This document shows, one piece after another, positions 1 to 8,412 of a stretch of DNA of 28,980 bases. The position numbers and the translations under genes are program-made. This stretch comes from Burkholderiaceae bacterium (GTDB lineage Bacteria > Pseudomonadota > Gammaproteobacteria > Burkholderiales > Burkholderiaceae). The stretch lies in contig CANCBK010000016.1 of assembly GCA_947374315.1 (NCBI GenBank), forward strand, positions 1 to 28,980. The letters are read 5' to 3'. The stretch's first letter is position 1. Each line of letters starts with the position of its first letter. Under the pieces are notes generated by a model, which saw only the letters and a list, made by a program, of their open reading frames with translations, was not told the DNA's origin and ran no database searches.

Positions 1-7
1 GTTCCCA

Positions 8-814
8 TTGGCACTTATTGGCGTATTTGATTCTGGCGTTGGAGGCTTGTCCATTTTGGACGAGGCTCTGCGCCAGCTTCCACAACACGATTACATCTAT
101 CTAGCTGATTCCGCTAACGCACCTTATGGCGAGAGATCAAGTGAGTGGATCGCAGCACGCAGCCTAGCTTTATGCGCCCAGTTATTAAGTGAGGGTTGCG
201 ACGCCATTGTGGTTGCCTGTAATACTGCTACAGCCGAAGCCATTGCCCAGATTCGTGATGAGTTGGCTATTCCAGTGGTTGGTGTGGAGCCTGGCATTAA
301 GCCGGCATCCATGCAAACGCAAAATGGGATCGTGGGCGTCTTGGCTACAGAAGCAACCTTAAACAGCGATAAGTTCAATGCGCTGCTAGCAACACTACCC
401 AGCAACTGTCAGTTCATAAAACAATCTGGCGCAGGTTTAGTGCCGCTCATTGAAGCTGGCCAAGCCGATGGTGAAGAAACTTTGGAGTTATTGGCCAAAC
501 ATCTAGAGGCAATTCAGGATGCTGGTGCCGATACCTTAGTGTTAGGCTGCACCCACTACCCTTTTTTGCGCAAAGCCATTCGCAAACTGCTTGGTGAGTC
601 TATTAATCTAATAGACACCAGTGAAGCAGTCGTACGCCAGCTAAAGAGACAACTTGAATTACAAGATAAAACAACGCGGGTTGATCAGAAGTTTTCTCTC
701 ACCTTCATTAGCAGCAAGGATGAGCAAAGCCTATTGAGTATGGCCAAAGAATTAATGGCGAGTGATATGTCATCGCATCACATTCATGCAAAGTTCTTAG
801 GTAGCACTCGATGA
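8..814 (+). CDS. murI: Glutamate racemase
   Basis: Cytoplasmic enzyme that interconverts L- and D-glutamate and so supplies D-Glu for peptidoglycan. The family hallmarks are all visible: FDSGVGG at the N-terminus (Asp8), VVACNTATAEAI with the first catalytic cysteine (Cys71), and LGCTHYPF with the second (Cys181). About 268 residues is the usual family length. The first start codon available here is TTG at base 8. The frame is still open upstream to the window edge, so the real start may lie a few codons outside. The stop overlaps the start of the next gene by four bases (ATGA), suggesting translational coupling to the tonB-like gene. The function is secure; only the exact start is uncertain. 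Confidence 0.95.
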   Translation: MALIGVFDSGVGGLSILDEALRQLPQHDYIYLADSANAPYGERSSEWIAARSLALCAQLLSEGCDAIVVACNTATAEAIAQIRDELAIPVVGVEPGIKPASMQTQNGIVGVLATEATLNSDKFNALLATLPSNCQFIKQSGAGLVPLIEAGQADGEETLELLAKHLEAIQDAGADTLVLGCTHYPFLRKAIRKLLGESINLIDTSEAVVRQLKRQLELQDKTTRVDQKFSLTFISSKDEQSLLSMAKELMASDMSSHHIHAKFLGSTR

Positions 815-1509
815 GCTCTTTCTTGCAAAAGCTCGATAGCCATTTACCGTTTAATAAAACGGAACGAATCATTATTGGTATTGTTGTGCTTTTACATGCT
901 CTGCCTGCACTCGAATTTTTACACTGGACATCAAAGCCAAGCAGGACAGATGATGATGCACGGGTCATGGCAAATTTGGTGAGCCCTGATACTGCCAATA
1001 AGAGTCAGCAACCACCTGCGCCACCGCCACCAAAACCTAAGCCTGAACAGAAAAAGAAAACAGTGGATGAAAAATCTACTGAGAAGCCAGCGCCTACGCC
1101 ACCCCAATCGCAACAGCAGGCTGCTACCCCACCCACACCCCAGCAGTCCAAGAGTGAGTCTCAGACACCGAATGCCACAGTGGCACCTGCTACCAGCTCG
1201 GGGTCAAGCGGCACACCCATTCAGACTGACATTGGTAAACTGGTTGTCGTATATCAACCAGATGCAGATGCGTACTATCCCTCTTTCTCCAAACGATCCG
1301 GGGAGCAAGGGGAAGTGGTAGTGCGACTCGTTATTGATGAGGGCGGAAATGTTGAGGATGTCGCCTTATTGCGTTCCAGTTCATTTCCACGTCTAGATCG
1401 AGCAGCAAGCGAGATAGGACGGCGTTATCGCTTTAAACCATTCTTGGTGAATGGCTCACCCGCCAGAATTTCTACTAACCTTTTAATTAAATTCAATTTA
1501 AAGAATTAA
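811..1509 (+). CDS. tonB: TonB-family energy transducer
   Basis: Periplasm-spanning protein that carries proton-motive energy from ExbB/ExbD to outer-membrane TonB-dependent receptors. It is 232 residues long. A single N-terminal membrane anchor lies around residues 19-38 (RIIIGIVVLLHALPAL). A long Pro/Gln/Lys-rich spacer follows at about residues 65-125, with PPAPPPPKPKPEQKKK at its start. The C-terminal TonB domain (about 150-231) has GEQGEVVVRLVIDEGGNVEDV and the terminal RYRFKPF segment. It overlaps murI by four bases and is followed six bases later by exbB, so tonB-exbB-exbD is one operon. Iron or siderophore uptake is the usual role, but no receptor gene lies nearby, so the substrate cannot be told. 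Confidence 0.9.
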   Translation: MSSFLQKLDSHLPFNKTERIIIGIVVLLHALPALEFLHWTSKPSRTDDDARVMANLVSPDTANKSQQPPAPPPPKPKPEQKKKTVDEKSTEKPAPTPPQSQQQAATPPTPQQSKSESQTPNATVAPATSSGSSGTPIQTDIGKLVVVYQPDADAYYPSFSKRSGEQGEVVVRLVIDEGGNVEDVALLRSSSFPRLDRAASEIGRRYRFKPFLVNGSPARISTNLLIKFNLKN

Positions 1510-1514
1510 ACATC

Positions 1515-2207
1515 ATGAATACACCATTTGGCTTAGCAAATTTATGGCTTGAAGGCGACACGATTACTCGCTTTGTGGCACTCGCCCTTCTCATTTGCTC
1601 GATCGTGACTTGGGTCATCCTGCTATCTCGCTTTTGGGATTTACGCAATCTGCGCAAACTGATGCCTGAGCTTGATCAATTTTGGCGCGCTACGTCATAC
1701 GACCAAGGTTTGAATGCCTTTACTAGTCGCGCAAGCAATCCGTACTATCAGATTGCTAAAGCGGCGAACGTTGCTTCGAACCACCATCAAAGTCAATCCA
1801 ATAATCATCGGGAGCTCTTGCAGACGCTGAACTACTCCGAATGGATGGCTAGAAGTCTGAAGAACAGTATTGATGGCGTCGGCGCGCAACTCCAAAAAGG
1901 GCTTACCTTCCTCGGCTCCACCGGCGCAACCGCACCGTTTATTGGCCTGTTCGGCACTGTATGGGGCATCTACCATGCCTTGATTGCGATTAGCAGCTCA
2001 GGAAGCGCGCAAATTGACCAAGTGGCCGGCCCTATCGGCGAAGCACTCATCATGACTGCCTTAGGCTTAGCTGTTGCAATTCCAGCGGTACTGGGATTTA
2101 ACGCCATTAACCGTGCCAATAAATTACTGGTTGCCGACCTCAATCGCTTTGGAAATGATCTTCTCGCTTACTTTGTGACTGGCGCTCGCGTGAAGTCCGG
2201 AGAATAA
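1515..2207 (+). CDS. exbB: ExbB-type MotA/TolQ/ExbB proton-channel protein
   Basis: Inner-membrane subunit of the ExbB-ExbD proton channel that energises TonB. The 230-residue protein has the family layout: one transmembrane helix near residues 17-37 (FVALALLICSIVTWVILLSR), a cytoplasmic region of about 100 residues, and two further helices. The second helix contains ATAPFIGLFGTVWGIYHAL, a MotA_ExbB signature. The third contains GPIGEALIMTALGLAVAIPA. The gene starts six bases after the tonB stop and its own stop lies two bases before exbD. TolQ is the main alternative name, but the adjoining tonB and exbD argue for ExbB. Confidence 0.93.
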   Translation: MNTPFGLANLWLEGDTITRFVALALLICSIVTWVILLSRFWDLRNLRKLMPELDQFWRATSYDQGLNAFTSRASNPYYQIAKAANVASNHHQSQSNNHRELLQTLNYSEWMARSLKNSIDGVGAQLQKGLTFLGSTGATAPFIGLFGTVWGIYHALIAISSSGSAQIDQVAGPIGEALIMTALGLAVAIPAVLGFNAINRANKLLVADLNRFGNDLLAYFVTGARVKSGE

Positions 2208-2209
2208 AT

Positions 2210-2623
2210 ATGTCATTTAATCTGCAGAGCGATCAAGAAGAAGGTGGCATCATGGCCGAAATCAACATGACTCCAATGGTGGATGTCATGTTGGTGCTCT
2301 TGATTATTTTCATCATCACCCTGCCAGTCATCCAGCAGGCGGTGAAAGTGGAGTTACCAAAAGCCAATAGCGTGCGCAATGAAGTAAAGCCTGAATCGGT
2401 TCAACTATCCATTGATGCCAATGGTCAAATCTTCTGGAACAGCACTCCTATCAATTTAGAGACATTCAATGGCTACGCTGAAAAAGCCGCGCAGAAAGAG
2501 CCGCAGCCAGAAATTAATTTGCGTGCTGATAAATCGGTTAAATACGAATATGTTGCTCAAGTACTGGCAGCATCGCGGCGCGCTGGCTTAACTAAACTGG
2601 GATTTGTGACTGAGCCGAATTAA
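2210..2623 (+). CDS. exbD: ExbD-type biopolymer transport protein
   Basis: Partner of ExbB, with one membrane helix and a periplasmic domain. The N-terminus reads AEINMTPMVDVMLVLLIIF. Asp25 in the VDVMLVLLIIF helix is the expected proton-carrying residue. The periplasmic part, about residues 45-137, includes the typical PEINLRADKSVKYEYVAQVL stretch. The length of 137 residues is normal for ExbD/TolR. It is the last gene of the tonB-exbB-exbD operon. Its stop codon overlaps the stop region of the convergent minus-strand gene by four bases. Confidence 0.93.
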   Translation: MSFNLQSDQEEGGIMAEINMTPMVDVMLVLLIIFIITLPVIQQAVKVELPKANSVRNEVKPESVQLSIDANGQIFWNSTPINLETFNGYAEKAAQKEPQPEINLRADKSVKYEYVAQVLAASRRAGLTKLGFVTEPN

Positions 2624-3066
2624 GGATTTTTAATGGGGCTGCATTGCTCTTGGTAGATCTTTGTACCTTCACCTAAGGTGGCCGAGAGAATGCCACCTTG
2701 AATAGCCTCCACCTTCCTCAGTTGACCAGTCAAACGATTAATGTTGACGACGGTTGCAACGGACCCCGCTCCATATTGAATGCCATCAAAACTTTCTGGT
2801 GGGAAATGCGCTTCCATCGCGATTAAGACCGTAGAGTCGGTTACCACTACATTCTTAATTGCCTGTCGACCTGATTCATCACCCCGATCTAAATCTCGAT
2901 CATCGACGAAGACTTTAGCCTTTTGAGTCTGCGAGGCGGGATTGATCTTTAACTCATAAGTTTCGGTGTAATTATTTTCCGCACGCTCGCAAGTAAAGAT
3001 GAGCGCGTCAACCGCTAGAGCGGGAATGGCGCAGCAGAATAAAAAGAGAATGGGGAGGTATTTCAA
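2620..3066 (-). CDS. Secreted hypothetical protein
   Basis: I do not recognise this 148-residue protein. It begins with a clear Sec signal peptide (MKYLPILFLFCCAIPALA), with likely cleavage after ALA near residue 18, so it should be periplasmic. The mature part is polar, has two cysteines (in FTCERAE and EQCSPIK) that could form a disulfide, and shows no catalytic motif. Its end overlaps the convergent exbD by four bases, and its start lies about 20 bases past the 3' end of the minus-strand tRNA-Leu. It may therefore be transcribed with or after the tRNA. The signal peptide supports a real gene; its role is unknown. Confidence 0.75.
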   Translation of the reverse strand: MKYLPILFLFCCAIPALAVDALIFTCERAENNYTETYELKINPASQTQKAKVFVDDRDLDRGDESGRQAIKNVVVTDSTVLIAMEAHFPPESFDGIQYGAGSVATVVNINRLTGQLRKVEAIQGGILSATLGEGTKIYQEQCSPIKNP

Positions 3067-3087
3067 GAATGCCTGAAATCAATCGAT

Positions 3088-3175
3088 TGGTGCCCGAAGC
3101 CAGAATCGAACTGGCACGCCTGTTTAGGGCGAGGGATTTTAAATCCCTTGTGTCTACCGATTTCACCATTCGGGC
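3088..3175 (-). tRNA. tRNA-Leu (anticodon UAA)
   Basis: The reverse complement folds as a class II tRNA. The acceptor stem GCCCGAA (3175-3169) pairs with TTCGGGC near the 3' end. The discriminator base is A and CCA is encoded (3090-3088). The T-arm contains GTTCGATTC. The anticodon arm AGGGA-TTTAAAA-TCCCT places TAA at 3141-3139. A long variable arm (CGCCCTAAACAGGCG region) marks the leucine type. The length is 88 nt including CCA. Confidence 0.95.
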
Positions 3176-3308
3176 TCGTACAAGCAATAAAGCCGCACTA
3201 AATACATCAAGACAAGCAAAATTTTAGCATGCGTGGCTTACAGTTGGCGGGAAGCCTGTTTTCATCAAGGTTCGGCTGAATTTGAGGCAAACCTACTAAA
3301 CTATTGCG

Positions 3309-5774
3309 ATGAAAATTCCTACCCTAAGCTCAGGCTTCAAAACCCTCTTTAAGGGCATCTTTTGGTTTGGATCGGCCGTCATTGTCTTGATCGTCGTCAC
3401 TGGAATCATCTATTTACTGTCAGCCCATACCAACCTCTCTGGAAAACGCGTCATTAAAAGCCTGGGGGATTCCGTCGTCGTGACTTTTGACGAAAGCGAT
3501 GTCCCTCATATTCAAGCCAAAACCTCTTCAGATGCGCTCTTTGCTTTGGGCTACTTACACGCGAGCGAGCGCTCCTGGCAAATGGAAATTAATCGTCGCC
3601 TGGCTAGTGGACGACTCTCTGAAATCCTAGGAAAAGAAACGGTTTCGATTGATCGCTTTATTCGTACTTTGGGCATTAAGCATGCTGCCGAAAATCAATT
3701 TGATCGTTATCCCATTGCTACCAAGAGATTGCTCCAATCCTATGCGGATGGTGTAAACGCTGGTAACGCACACTTAGGCTGGGCACTCCCCATTGAATAT
3801 TTTCTAACGGGATCCAAACCAGGGCATTGGTCACCGAGCGATAGCGTCGCCTGGATGTTGATGATGGCCTTAGATCTTGGTGGTAACTGGGATAAAGAAT
3901 TGCAACGTCTTGAACTGTCGCAATTTTTAACGACTAAGCAAGTTTGGGAAATCATGCCCGCATACGACCCTGGGGAGCCGGTGAGCAATGCGGATTTCTC
4001 TAAGATGTATCACGACATCAATGTCTTTAATCCCCATCCACTCGCGAGGGATGCAAAATCCAAAAAACTCCCGGCAACAGAATTAGCGATCAATGAAGTG
4101 CCCGGCGGCAAAGATGGCATTGGCTCAAATAACTGGGCGCTCAATGGCAAGCTCACGACATCTGGCAAGCCCTTGCTTGCCAACGACCCTCACCTCGGCC
4201 TGTCTGCCCCTGCGATTTGGTACTTTGCCCACCTTGAAGCTCCTGGTTTGAATGTGATTGGCGCCACCCTACCCGGCATTCCCGCCGTAGCGCTGGGACG
4301 GACCGATAAGTTTGCCTGGAGTTTTACGAACACCAATCCAGATGTCCAAGATTTATATATTGAACAACTAGATCCTAAAAATCCCGGGGTCTACCGCGGC
4401 CCAGAAGGATCATTACCGTTTAAGGTTCGCCAAGAAATAATCGACATTAAAGGAGAACCCCCCTTACGTTTTTTAGTTAAAGAAACACGTCATGGTCCCG
4501 TGATTTCTGAATCATATGCACGCGCAAAAAGGGTAATTGATACCGATCGTTTTGCCTTGGCGCTACGCTGGACAGCCCTAGATGTTGAAAATCAATCTGT
4601 TGCTGGATTGATTGAAATGAATCATGCAAAAGATCTAGACACCTTTAAGCAAGCATTGCGGAAAAATTATGCGCCAATGCAAAACGTCGTCATGGCGGAT
4701 GTCGAGGGAAATATTGCCTATCAAGCGGCCGGGGTTGCGCCCAAGCGCACCTTGCACCAAGGTCTTTATGGGGTCGCGCCCGCCATAGGCTGGGAGAAGC
4801 AGTATGACTGGACCGGCTATGTACCATTCGAGCAACTGCCTAGTAGCAATAACCCAGACTCCAATTGGATTGCCACAGCCAACCAAAAGATACTAGCTAG
4901 CAATGATCCCAATCCATTAACGGGCGACTGGGATCTGCCGACCCGCTATGACCGAATTGTGGAGTTGATTAAAGCTAAACCAAGCCATGATCTCGCCTCC
5001 ATGAAATCCATGCAGGCTGATACCCTCTCTTTGGGGGCGACACCATTATTAGCGATATTTAAAGCTTCGCAATCAACACACCCATTAGCCCAGCAAGCCA
5101 TAGAGTTAAGTAAGCACTTTGATGGCGACATGAAAGCAGACAGTGCTGGCGCTTTGATTTTTAACGCTTGGGTTGACCAGCTGACTCGAAAACTGTTTTC
5201 TCGCTTAGGCTATTTGTTTACAGAAAATTATGGGGCACGTAACTTTAGAAACCCCCTCATATTGCAATTACAAAACCCAAACAGCCCCTGGTGTGACGAC
5301 CCCAAGACCGCACAGGTCGAGTCGTGTGCAGATGCTTCGAACGTCGCATTTGGTGATGCACTTGAACAGTTGAGTGCGCAATTTGGAAACAGTCCCAAGA
5401 ATTGGGCATGGGGAAATGCGCATATCGCCGTCTCTGAGCACCGCCCACTGAGCAAGGTTCCACTGCTAGGTAGCATCTTTAATCTATCCCAGCCATTCCC
5501 GGGGGATAGCTTCAGCATCAACGTTGGCCGACTAGAGCTACTGAGGGCTGATAACCCTTTCGAGACCAAGCAAGCGCCTAGCCTTCGGACGCTATATGAC
5601 TTATCTGATTTAGAGCAGTCCCTCTTTATTTATCAAACCGGCCAGTCTGGCTGGGTTCAAAGTAAGTTCTACCGCAATATGAGTGGGCTCTGGGCTGAAA
5701 ACGCATATCTCCCCCTGCAAATGAAGCCTGGGAAGATCGACAGGCAACTCGATCTCAATATTAAGGAAAGATAG
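3309..5774 (+). CDS. Penicillin acylase family protein (N-terminal nucleophile hydrolase)
   Basis: Member of the penicillin G acylase / acyl-homoserine-lactone acylase family, which cleaves amide-linked acyl groups and matures by autoproteolysis. It is 821 residues long, normal for a full precursor. One hydrophobic helix at about residues 16-38 (IFWFGSAVIVLIVVTGIIYL) acts as membrane anchor or uncleaved signal. The alpha chain follows to about residue 272. The beta chain should begin at Ser273 in GIGSNNWAL, the expected nucleophile after cleavage of the Gly-Ser bond. LTSGKPLLANDPHLGLSAP, typical of the family, comes just after. It is monocistronic by appearance. The natural substrate (antibiotic side chain, AHL signal or other amide) cannot be read from sequence. 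Confidence 0.9.
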   Translation: MKIPTLSSGFKTLFKGIFWFGSAVIVLIVVTGIIYLLSAHTNLSGKRVIKSLGDSVVVTFDESDVPHIQAKTSSDALFALGYLHASERSWQMEINRRLASGRLSEILGKETVSIDRFIRTLGIKHAAENQFDRYPIATKRLLQSYADGVNAGNAHLGWALPIEYFLTGSKPGHWSPSDSVAWMLMMALDLGGNWDKELQRLELSQFLTTKQVWEIMPAYDPGEPVSNADFSKMYHDINVFNPHPLARDAKSKKLPATELAINEVPGGKDGIGSNNWALNGKLTTSGKPLLANDPHLGLSAPAIWYFAHLEAPGLNVIGATLPGIPAVALGRTDKFAWSFTNTNPDVQDLYIEQLDPKNPGVYRGPEGSLPFKVRQEIIDIKGEPPLRFLVKETRHGPVISESYARAKRVIDTDRFALALRWTALDVENQSVAGLIEMNHAKDLDTFKQALRKNYAPMQNVVMADVEGNIAYQAAGVAPKRTLHQGLYGVAPAIGWEKQYDWTGYVPFEQLPSSNNPDSNWIATANQKILASNDPNPLTGDWDLPTRYDRIVELIKAKPSHDLASMKSMQADTLSLGATPLLAIFKASQSTHPLAQQAIELSKHFDGDMKADSAGALIFNAWVDQLTRKLFSRLGYLFTENYGARNFRNPLILQLQNPNSPWCDDPKTAQVESCADASNVAFGDALEQLSAQFGNSPKNWAWGNAHIAVSEHRPLSKVPLLGSIFNLSQPFPGDSFSINVGRLELLRADNPFETKQAPSLRTLYDLSDLEQSLFIYQTGQSGWVQSKFYRNMSGLWAENAYLPLQMKPGKIDRQLDLNIKER

Positions 5775-5849
5775 AGTCGGTAGAGCGAGTTAAAATGCCA
5801 TTGGAACGCTTTATTTGGAAATAACCCTTTATTCAATACGCTACGCACC

Positions 5850-6257
5850 ATGAAAAAAATACAAGTACTCGCGGTTTTCATTTCCCTTTGCACTCTTCCC
5901 GTGGCAAATAGTTTTGCCGCCTGGAAAGAGCTGGGCTCCAATGAGCAAATGGTAGTTTATGTGGATATCGACACGATCAGCGATGTTGGCGAAAAAGCCC
6001 AGATCATGTCGATGCTCGACCTCAAGAAACCCGGCGTTAATCCAAAAACAAAACAGCCCGTAAGCTCCATCATCGGATTAAATGAATATAACTGCCCTGC
6101 GATGACCTACCGTCCGATTGCATATAAAGAATTTTCCGGCAGCAAAGGAAGCGGTAAAGTGGTTTCAGATAACAAGACCCCGAATAGTGAATTCGAGCCT
6201 GTCGTGAGCGAATCTTGGACTGCTGGAGTATTTAACGTTGTCTGCAAACGCAAATAA
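5850..6257 (+). CDS. Surface-adhesin E-like secreted protein
   Basis: A 135-residue exported protein. The signal peptide is MKKIQVLAVFISLCTLPVANSFA, with cleavage predicted after about residue 23. The mature part begins AAWKELGSNEQMVVYVDIDT and has two cysteines (in EYNCPAM and NVVCKRK). The pattern W-x5-S-(x)n-YVD-x-(x)n-DL followed by a late Cys resembles the small adhesin-E / surface-adhesin family common in betaproteobacteria. That assignment is from memory of the family style. A strong intrinsic terminator follows 26 bases after the stop, so transcription ends here. Confidence 0.65.
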   Translation: MKKIQVLAVFISLCTLPVANSFAAWKELGSNEQMVVYVDIDTISDVGEKAQIMSMLDLKKPGVNPKTKQPVSSIIGLNEYNCPAMTYRPIAYKEFSGSKGSGKVVSDNKTPNSEFEPVVSESWTAGVFNVVCKRK

Positions 6258-6283
6258 ACAGATTCTCTTGGCAGCCCCACAAG

Positions 6284-6318
6284 GCAGATCAAATCTTTCG
6301 GTTTGGTCTGCTTTTTTT
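6284..6318 (+). terminator. Strong intrinsic terminator
   Basis: A 12-bp stem (GCAGATCAAATC with GGTTTGGTCTGC, including two G-U pairs) closes on a TTTC loop and is followed at once by seven T residues (6312-6318). It should terminate the adhesin-E-like gene. The next ATG (6319) begins on the base directly after the T-run. Confidence 0.85.
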
Positions 6319-6681
6319 ATGGGCACTCGCCTTACCCTTTGGGCCCTCATTCTTGGATGCTTTACAACTGGCTGTGCAGCGCCCCTGCTGGCCTTCAGTA
6401 GCTCTACTACTGCCGCTGCCAGCTCTGCAGGCACCGCAGCGACCTCGATAGCAATAGCCAATCCCACTACTGCGGCAAGCCTGCTTTCGACTGCCACCAC
6501 TGGTAAATCACCGCTGGAACACGCCGCTTCGGCAGCAACCAAACAGGATTGCAACTTCCTCAATGCTTTGGGGCCCAAGCCCATTTGCATGGATATTCCC
6601 ATTCCCCAAGTTACCGACCTCAGCGAGCCATATCCAGGACTGGCCGATGCCATCAGCGTCCCAGGGGCCAAGGCGCAGTAA
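6319..6681 (+). CDS. Putative small lipoprotein
   Basis: From the ATG at 6319 this encodes 120 residues: a short basic start (MGTR), a hydrophobic segment, then two candidate lipobox cysteines (LILGC and TTGC). A long Ala/Ser/Thr-rich tract follows, and a C-terminal part containing KQDCNFLNALGPKPICMDIP. No known domain is recognised. The frame also extends upstream to a TTG at 6238, but those codons cross the terminator hairpin and the previous gene, so I prefer 6319. No Shine-Dalgarno sequence can be present in the T-run before this ATG, which makes translation from here unusual. The composition fits an outer-membrane lipoprotein, but the start, and to some degree the gene itself, are uncertain. 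Confidence 0.55.
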   Translation: MGTRLTLWALILGCFTTGCAAPLLAFSSSTTAAASSAGTAATSIAIANPTTAASLLSTATTGKSPLEHAASAATKQDCNFLNALGPKPICMDIPIPQVTDLSEPYPGLADAISVPGAKAQ

Positions 6682-6772
6682 TCCGTCCATCGACCCCACC
6701 TCGCTTTGCCGCATTTTTCGCCATGCAGTCTAAAATTAGGGCTTATCAGCACTCTTTTTAGATATCGAAACC

Positions 6773-7627
6773 ATGACCACAGAAAATTACTACCTCACGC
6801 TCACTTGCCCTAACCGTCCCGGCATTGTTGCCGCCGTATCAACCTACATCTTTGAACTGGGTGGTGATATTGAAGAAGCGCAGCAATTCGATGACAAAGC
6901 CTCTAAGCGCTTCTTTATGCGCGTGAGCTTTAGCTGTAACGCAGATGCCAAGGCACTCAAAGCAGGCTTTGTGGAGATTGCGAAACGCTTTGATCTCACT
7001 TGGGATCTGCGTGCTGTAAAAGAATTCAAACGTGTCTTGATCATGGCTTCTAAGCTGGATCACTGCTTGGTCGACCTACTCTATCGCTGGCGCATTGGTG
7101 AATTGCCAATGATCATTAGCGGTATTGTCTCTAATCATCCACGCGAAGTGTATTCCAGCATTGATTTTGCGGATATTCCGTTTTACCACCTGCCAGTCAC
7201 CGCTGATACCAAGCCGGCGCAAGAAGCAAAGTTACTCGAGATTGTGGCTGACTCAAAAGTCGACATGGTGATCTTGGCTCGCTATATGCAAATTCTCTCG
7301 GACGATTTATCCACCAAGCTATCGGGACGTTGCATTAACGTTCACCACTCTTTCTTACCGAGCTTCAAGGGCGCCAAACCATATCATCAAGCACATGCCC
7401 GCGGCATTAAGTTGATTGGTGCCACCGCACACTTTGTCACGAGCGACTTGGATGAAGGCCCCATCATTGAGCAAGACGTTACCCGCGTTACCCATGGCGA
7501 TACTCCAGAAGACTTGGTGCGCAAAGGTCGTGATTTAGAGCGCACCGTGCTGTCTCGCGCCCTACGTTATTACTTGCATGACCGTGTGCTGATTAACGGC
7601 GCTACTTCAGTCGTTTTCTCAGACTAA
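6773..7627 (+). CDS. purU: Formyltetrahydrofolate deformylase
   Basis: Hydrolyses 10-formyltetrahydrofolate to formate and tetrahydrofolate, balancing the one-carbon pool and feeding formate to PurT-type purine synthesis. It has 284 residues, the usual length. An N-terminal ACT regulatory domain (about 5-85) begins [17 protein letters not shown]. The C-terminal formyl-transferase domain (about 90-280) contains [20 protein letters not shown] and [14 protein letters not shown]. These give the catalytic triad Asn189, His191 and Asp227. The gene is convergent with the soxA-like gene, with only eight bases between the stops. Confidence 0.95.
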   Translation: MTTENYYLTLTCPNRPGIVAAVSTYIFELGGDIEEAQQFDDKASKRFFMRVSFSCNADAKALKAGFVEIAKRFDLTWDLRAVKEFKRVLIMASKLDHCLVDLLYRWRIGELPMIISGIVSNHPREVYSSIDFADIPFYHLPVTADTKPAQEAKLLEIVADSKVDMVILARYMQILSDDLSTKLSGRCINVHHSFLPSFKGAKPYHQAHARGIKLIGATAHFVTSDLDEGPIIEQDVTRVTHGDTPEDLVRKGRDLERTVLSRALRYYLHDRVLINGATSVVFSD

Positions 7628-7635
7628 ACGCAACT

Positions 7636-8412
7636 TTAAGGTCGGACCCCTGGACTTTCCAGGGGCATTCCCCTGGCTCGCCACATTAAAAACAGCTCTA
7701 GCTGAGCCATTTCAGTAGAGCCATACTCAAACTGCTTGGCTCGCACTCCACTCATGCAATTACGCAATCGTCTTTGCAAAGATCCCATGGTTTGCCATTC
7801 AATTCGGTAAATGGGATAGGCAGTTGGGTGCCCCTGAGGAATCAAGCTACCACCCAACTTCAAACCAGCGCGAGCTTCATGACATTGTGCGCACGATAAA
7901 TTGAGCTGCCCCATTCTTTCATTAAAGAACTTCCGCCCTTGCTCTAGGTCTTTGGAGTTTTGGAGCGTTGCTTTGATTGCGATAGGCATCCCTTTGGATT
8001 GGGTTGCTACAAAACTGGTTAAAGCCAAGAGCGACTTACTTTCATAAGCTAGTGCGGGCGCCTCTTGCTTGGTGGATCGACATTGATTAATTTGTCCCTC
8101 TAGGGTTTGTAATTTCCCTTTAATAACTTTGGGATATTGGGTGGCAACACCAACCATGCTCTGACCGGAGTCACCATGACAAGATGCGCAGGACACATTC
8201 TTTTGCCCCGCCTTCTCTTTCCAAAGAGTGTGGCCATCCATCACCCAAAACAGAGCGGGATTTAAATGGGGGTCGTCTTGCATGGCTTGATTCTCCAGCG
8301 TCATCAATTGATAACTGGATTGCCGGGAATCTTGTTGCGCAAAACTTGAACTAGTGCCAATCAAAATAAGCAAAAGGCAAAAGTAGGGAATACAGAATGC
8401 AGGGAGTTTCAC
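7636..8412 (-). CDS. soxA: SoxA-like diheme c-type cytochrome
   Basis: SoxA with SoxX forms the heterodimeric cytochrome that, in classical sulfur oxidation, joins a sulfur substrate to the SoxY carrier. The protein has 258 residues with a signal peptide (PAFCIPYFCLLLILIGTSSS). It carries two heme c sites, C75-ASCH79 and C174-AQCH178. A third cysteine, C219 in RNCMSGVRA, matches the cysteine (persulfide in known SoxA) that ligates the active-site heme. The C-terminus LELFLMWRARGMPLESPGVR is typical of SoxA. It starts at GTG 8412, which overlaps the soxZ stop by four bases (GTGA). It is the last gene of the minus-strand unit starting at 12421. Key SoxA residues are intact, so it should be catalytically competent. 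Confidence 0.88.
   Translation of the reverse strand: MKLPAFCIPYFCLLLILIGTSSSFAQQDSRQSSYQLMTLENQAMQDDPHLNPALFWVMDGHTLWKEKAGQKNVSCASCHGDSGQSMVGVATQYPKVIKGKLQTLEGQINQCRSTKQEAPALAYESKSLLALTSFVATQSKGMPIAIKATLQNSKDLEQGRKFFNERMGQLNLSCAQCHEARAGLKLGGSLIPQGHPTAYPIYRIEWQTMGSLQRRLRNCMSGVRAKQFEYGSTEMAQLELFLMWRARGMPLESPGVRP
7647..7665. other. Perfect short hairpin at the purU/soxA junction
   Basis: CCCCTGGA and TCCAGGGG form an 8-bp perfect stem with a 3-base loop, inside the last codons of the soxA-like gene and 20 bases after purU. The right arm can also pair with a following CCCCT (AGGGGcattCCCCT), giving two competing stems. No T-run follows on either strand, so a canonical intrinsic terminator is not supported. 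Confidence 0.45.

Noticed and set aside
3176..3308. Promoter for the minus-strand tRNA-Leu
   Set aside because: Several weak -35/-10 pairings are possible (for example TTGTCT with CTTTAT) but none stands out enough to list.
6165..6752. A 195-codon minus-strand open frame over the adhesin-E-like and lipoprotein genes
   Set aside because: Its product is low-complexity Ala/Val-rich with no signal or motif. It mirrors the Ala/Ser/Thr-rich plus-strand protein and crosses a terminator, so it is probably a shadow.
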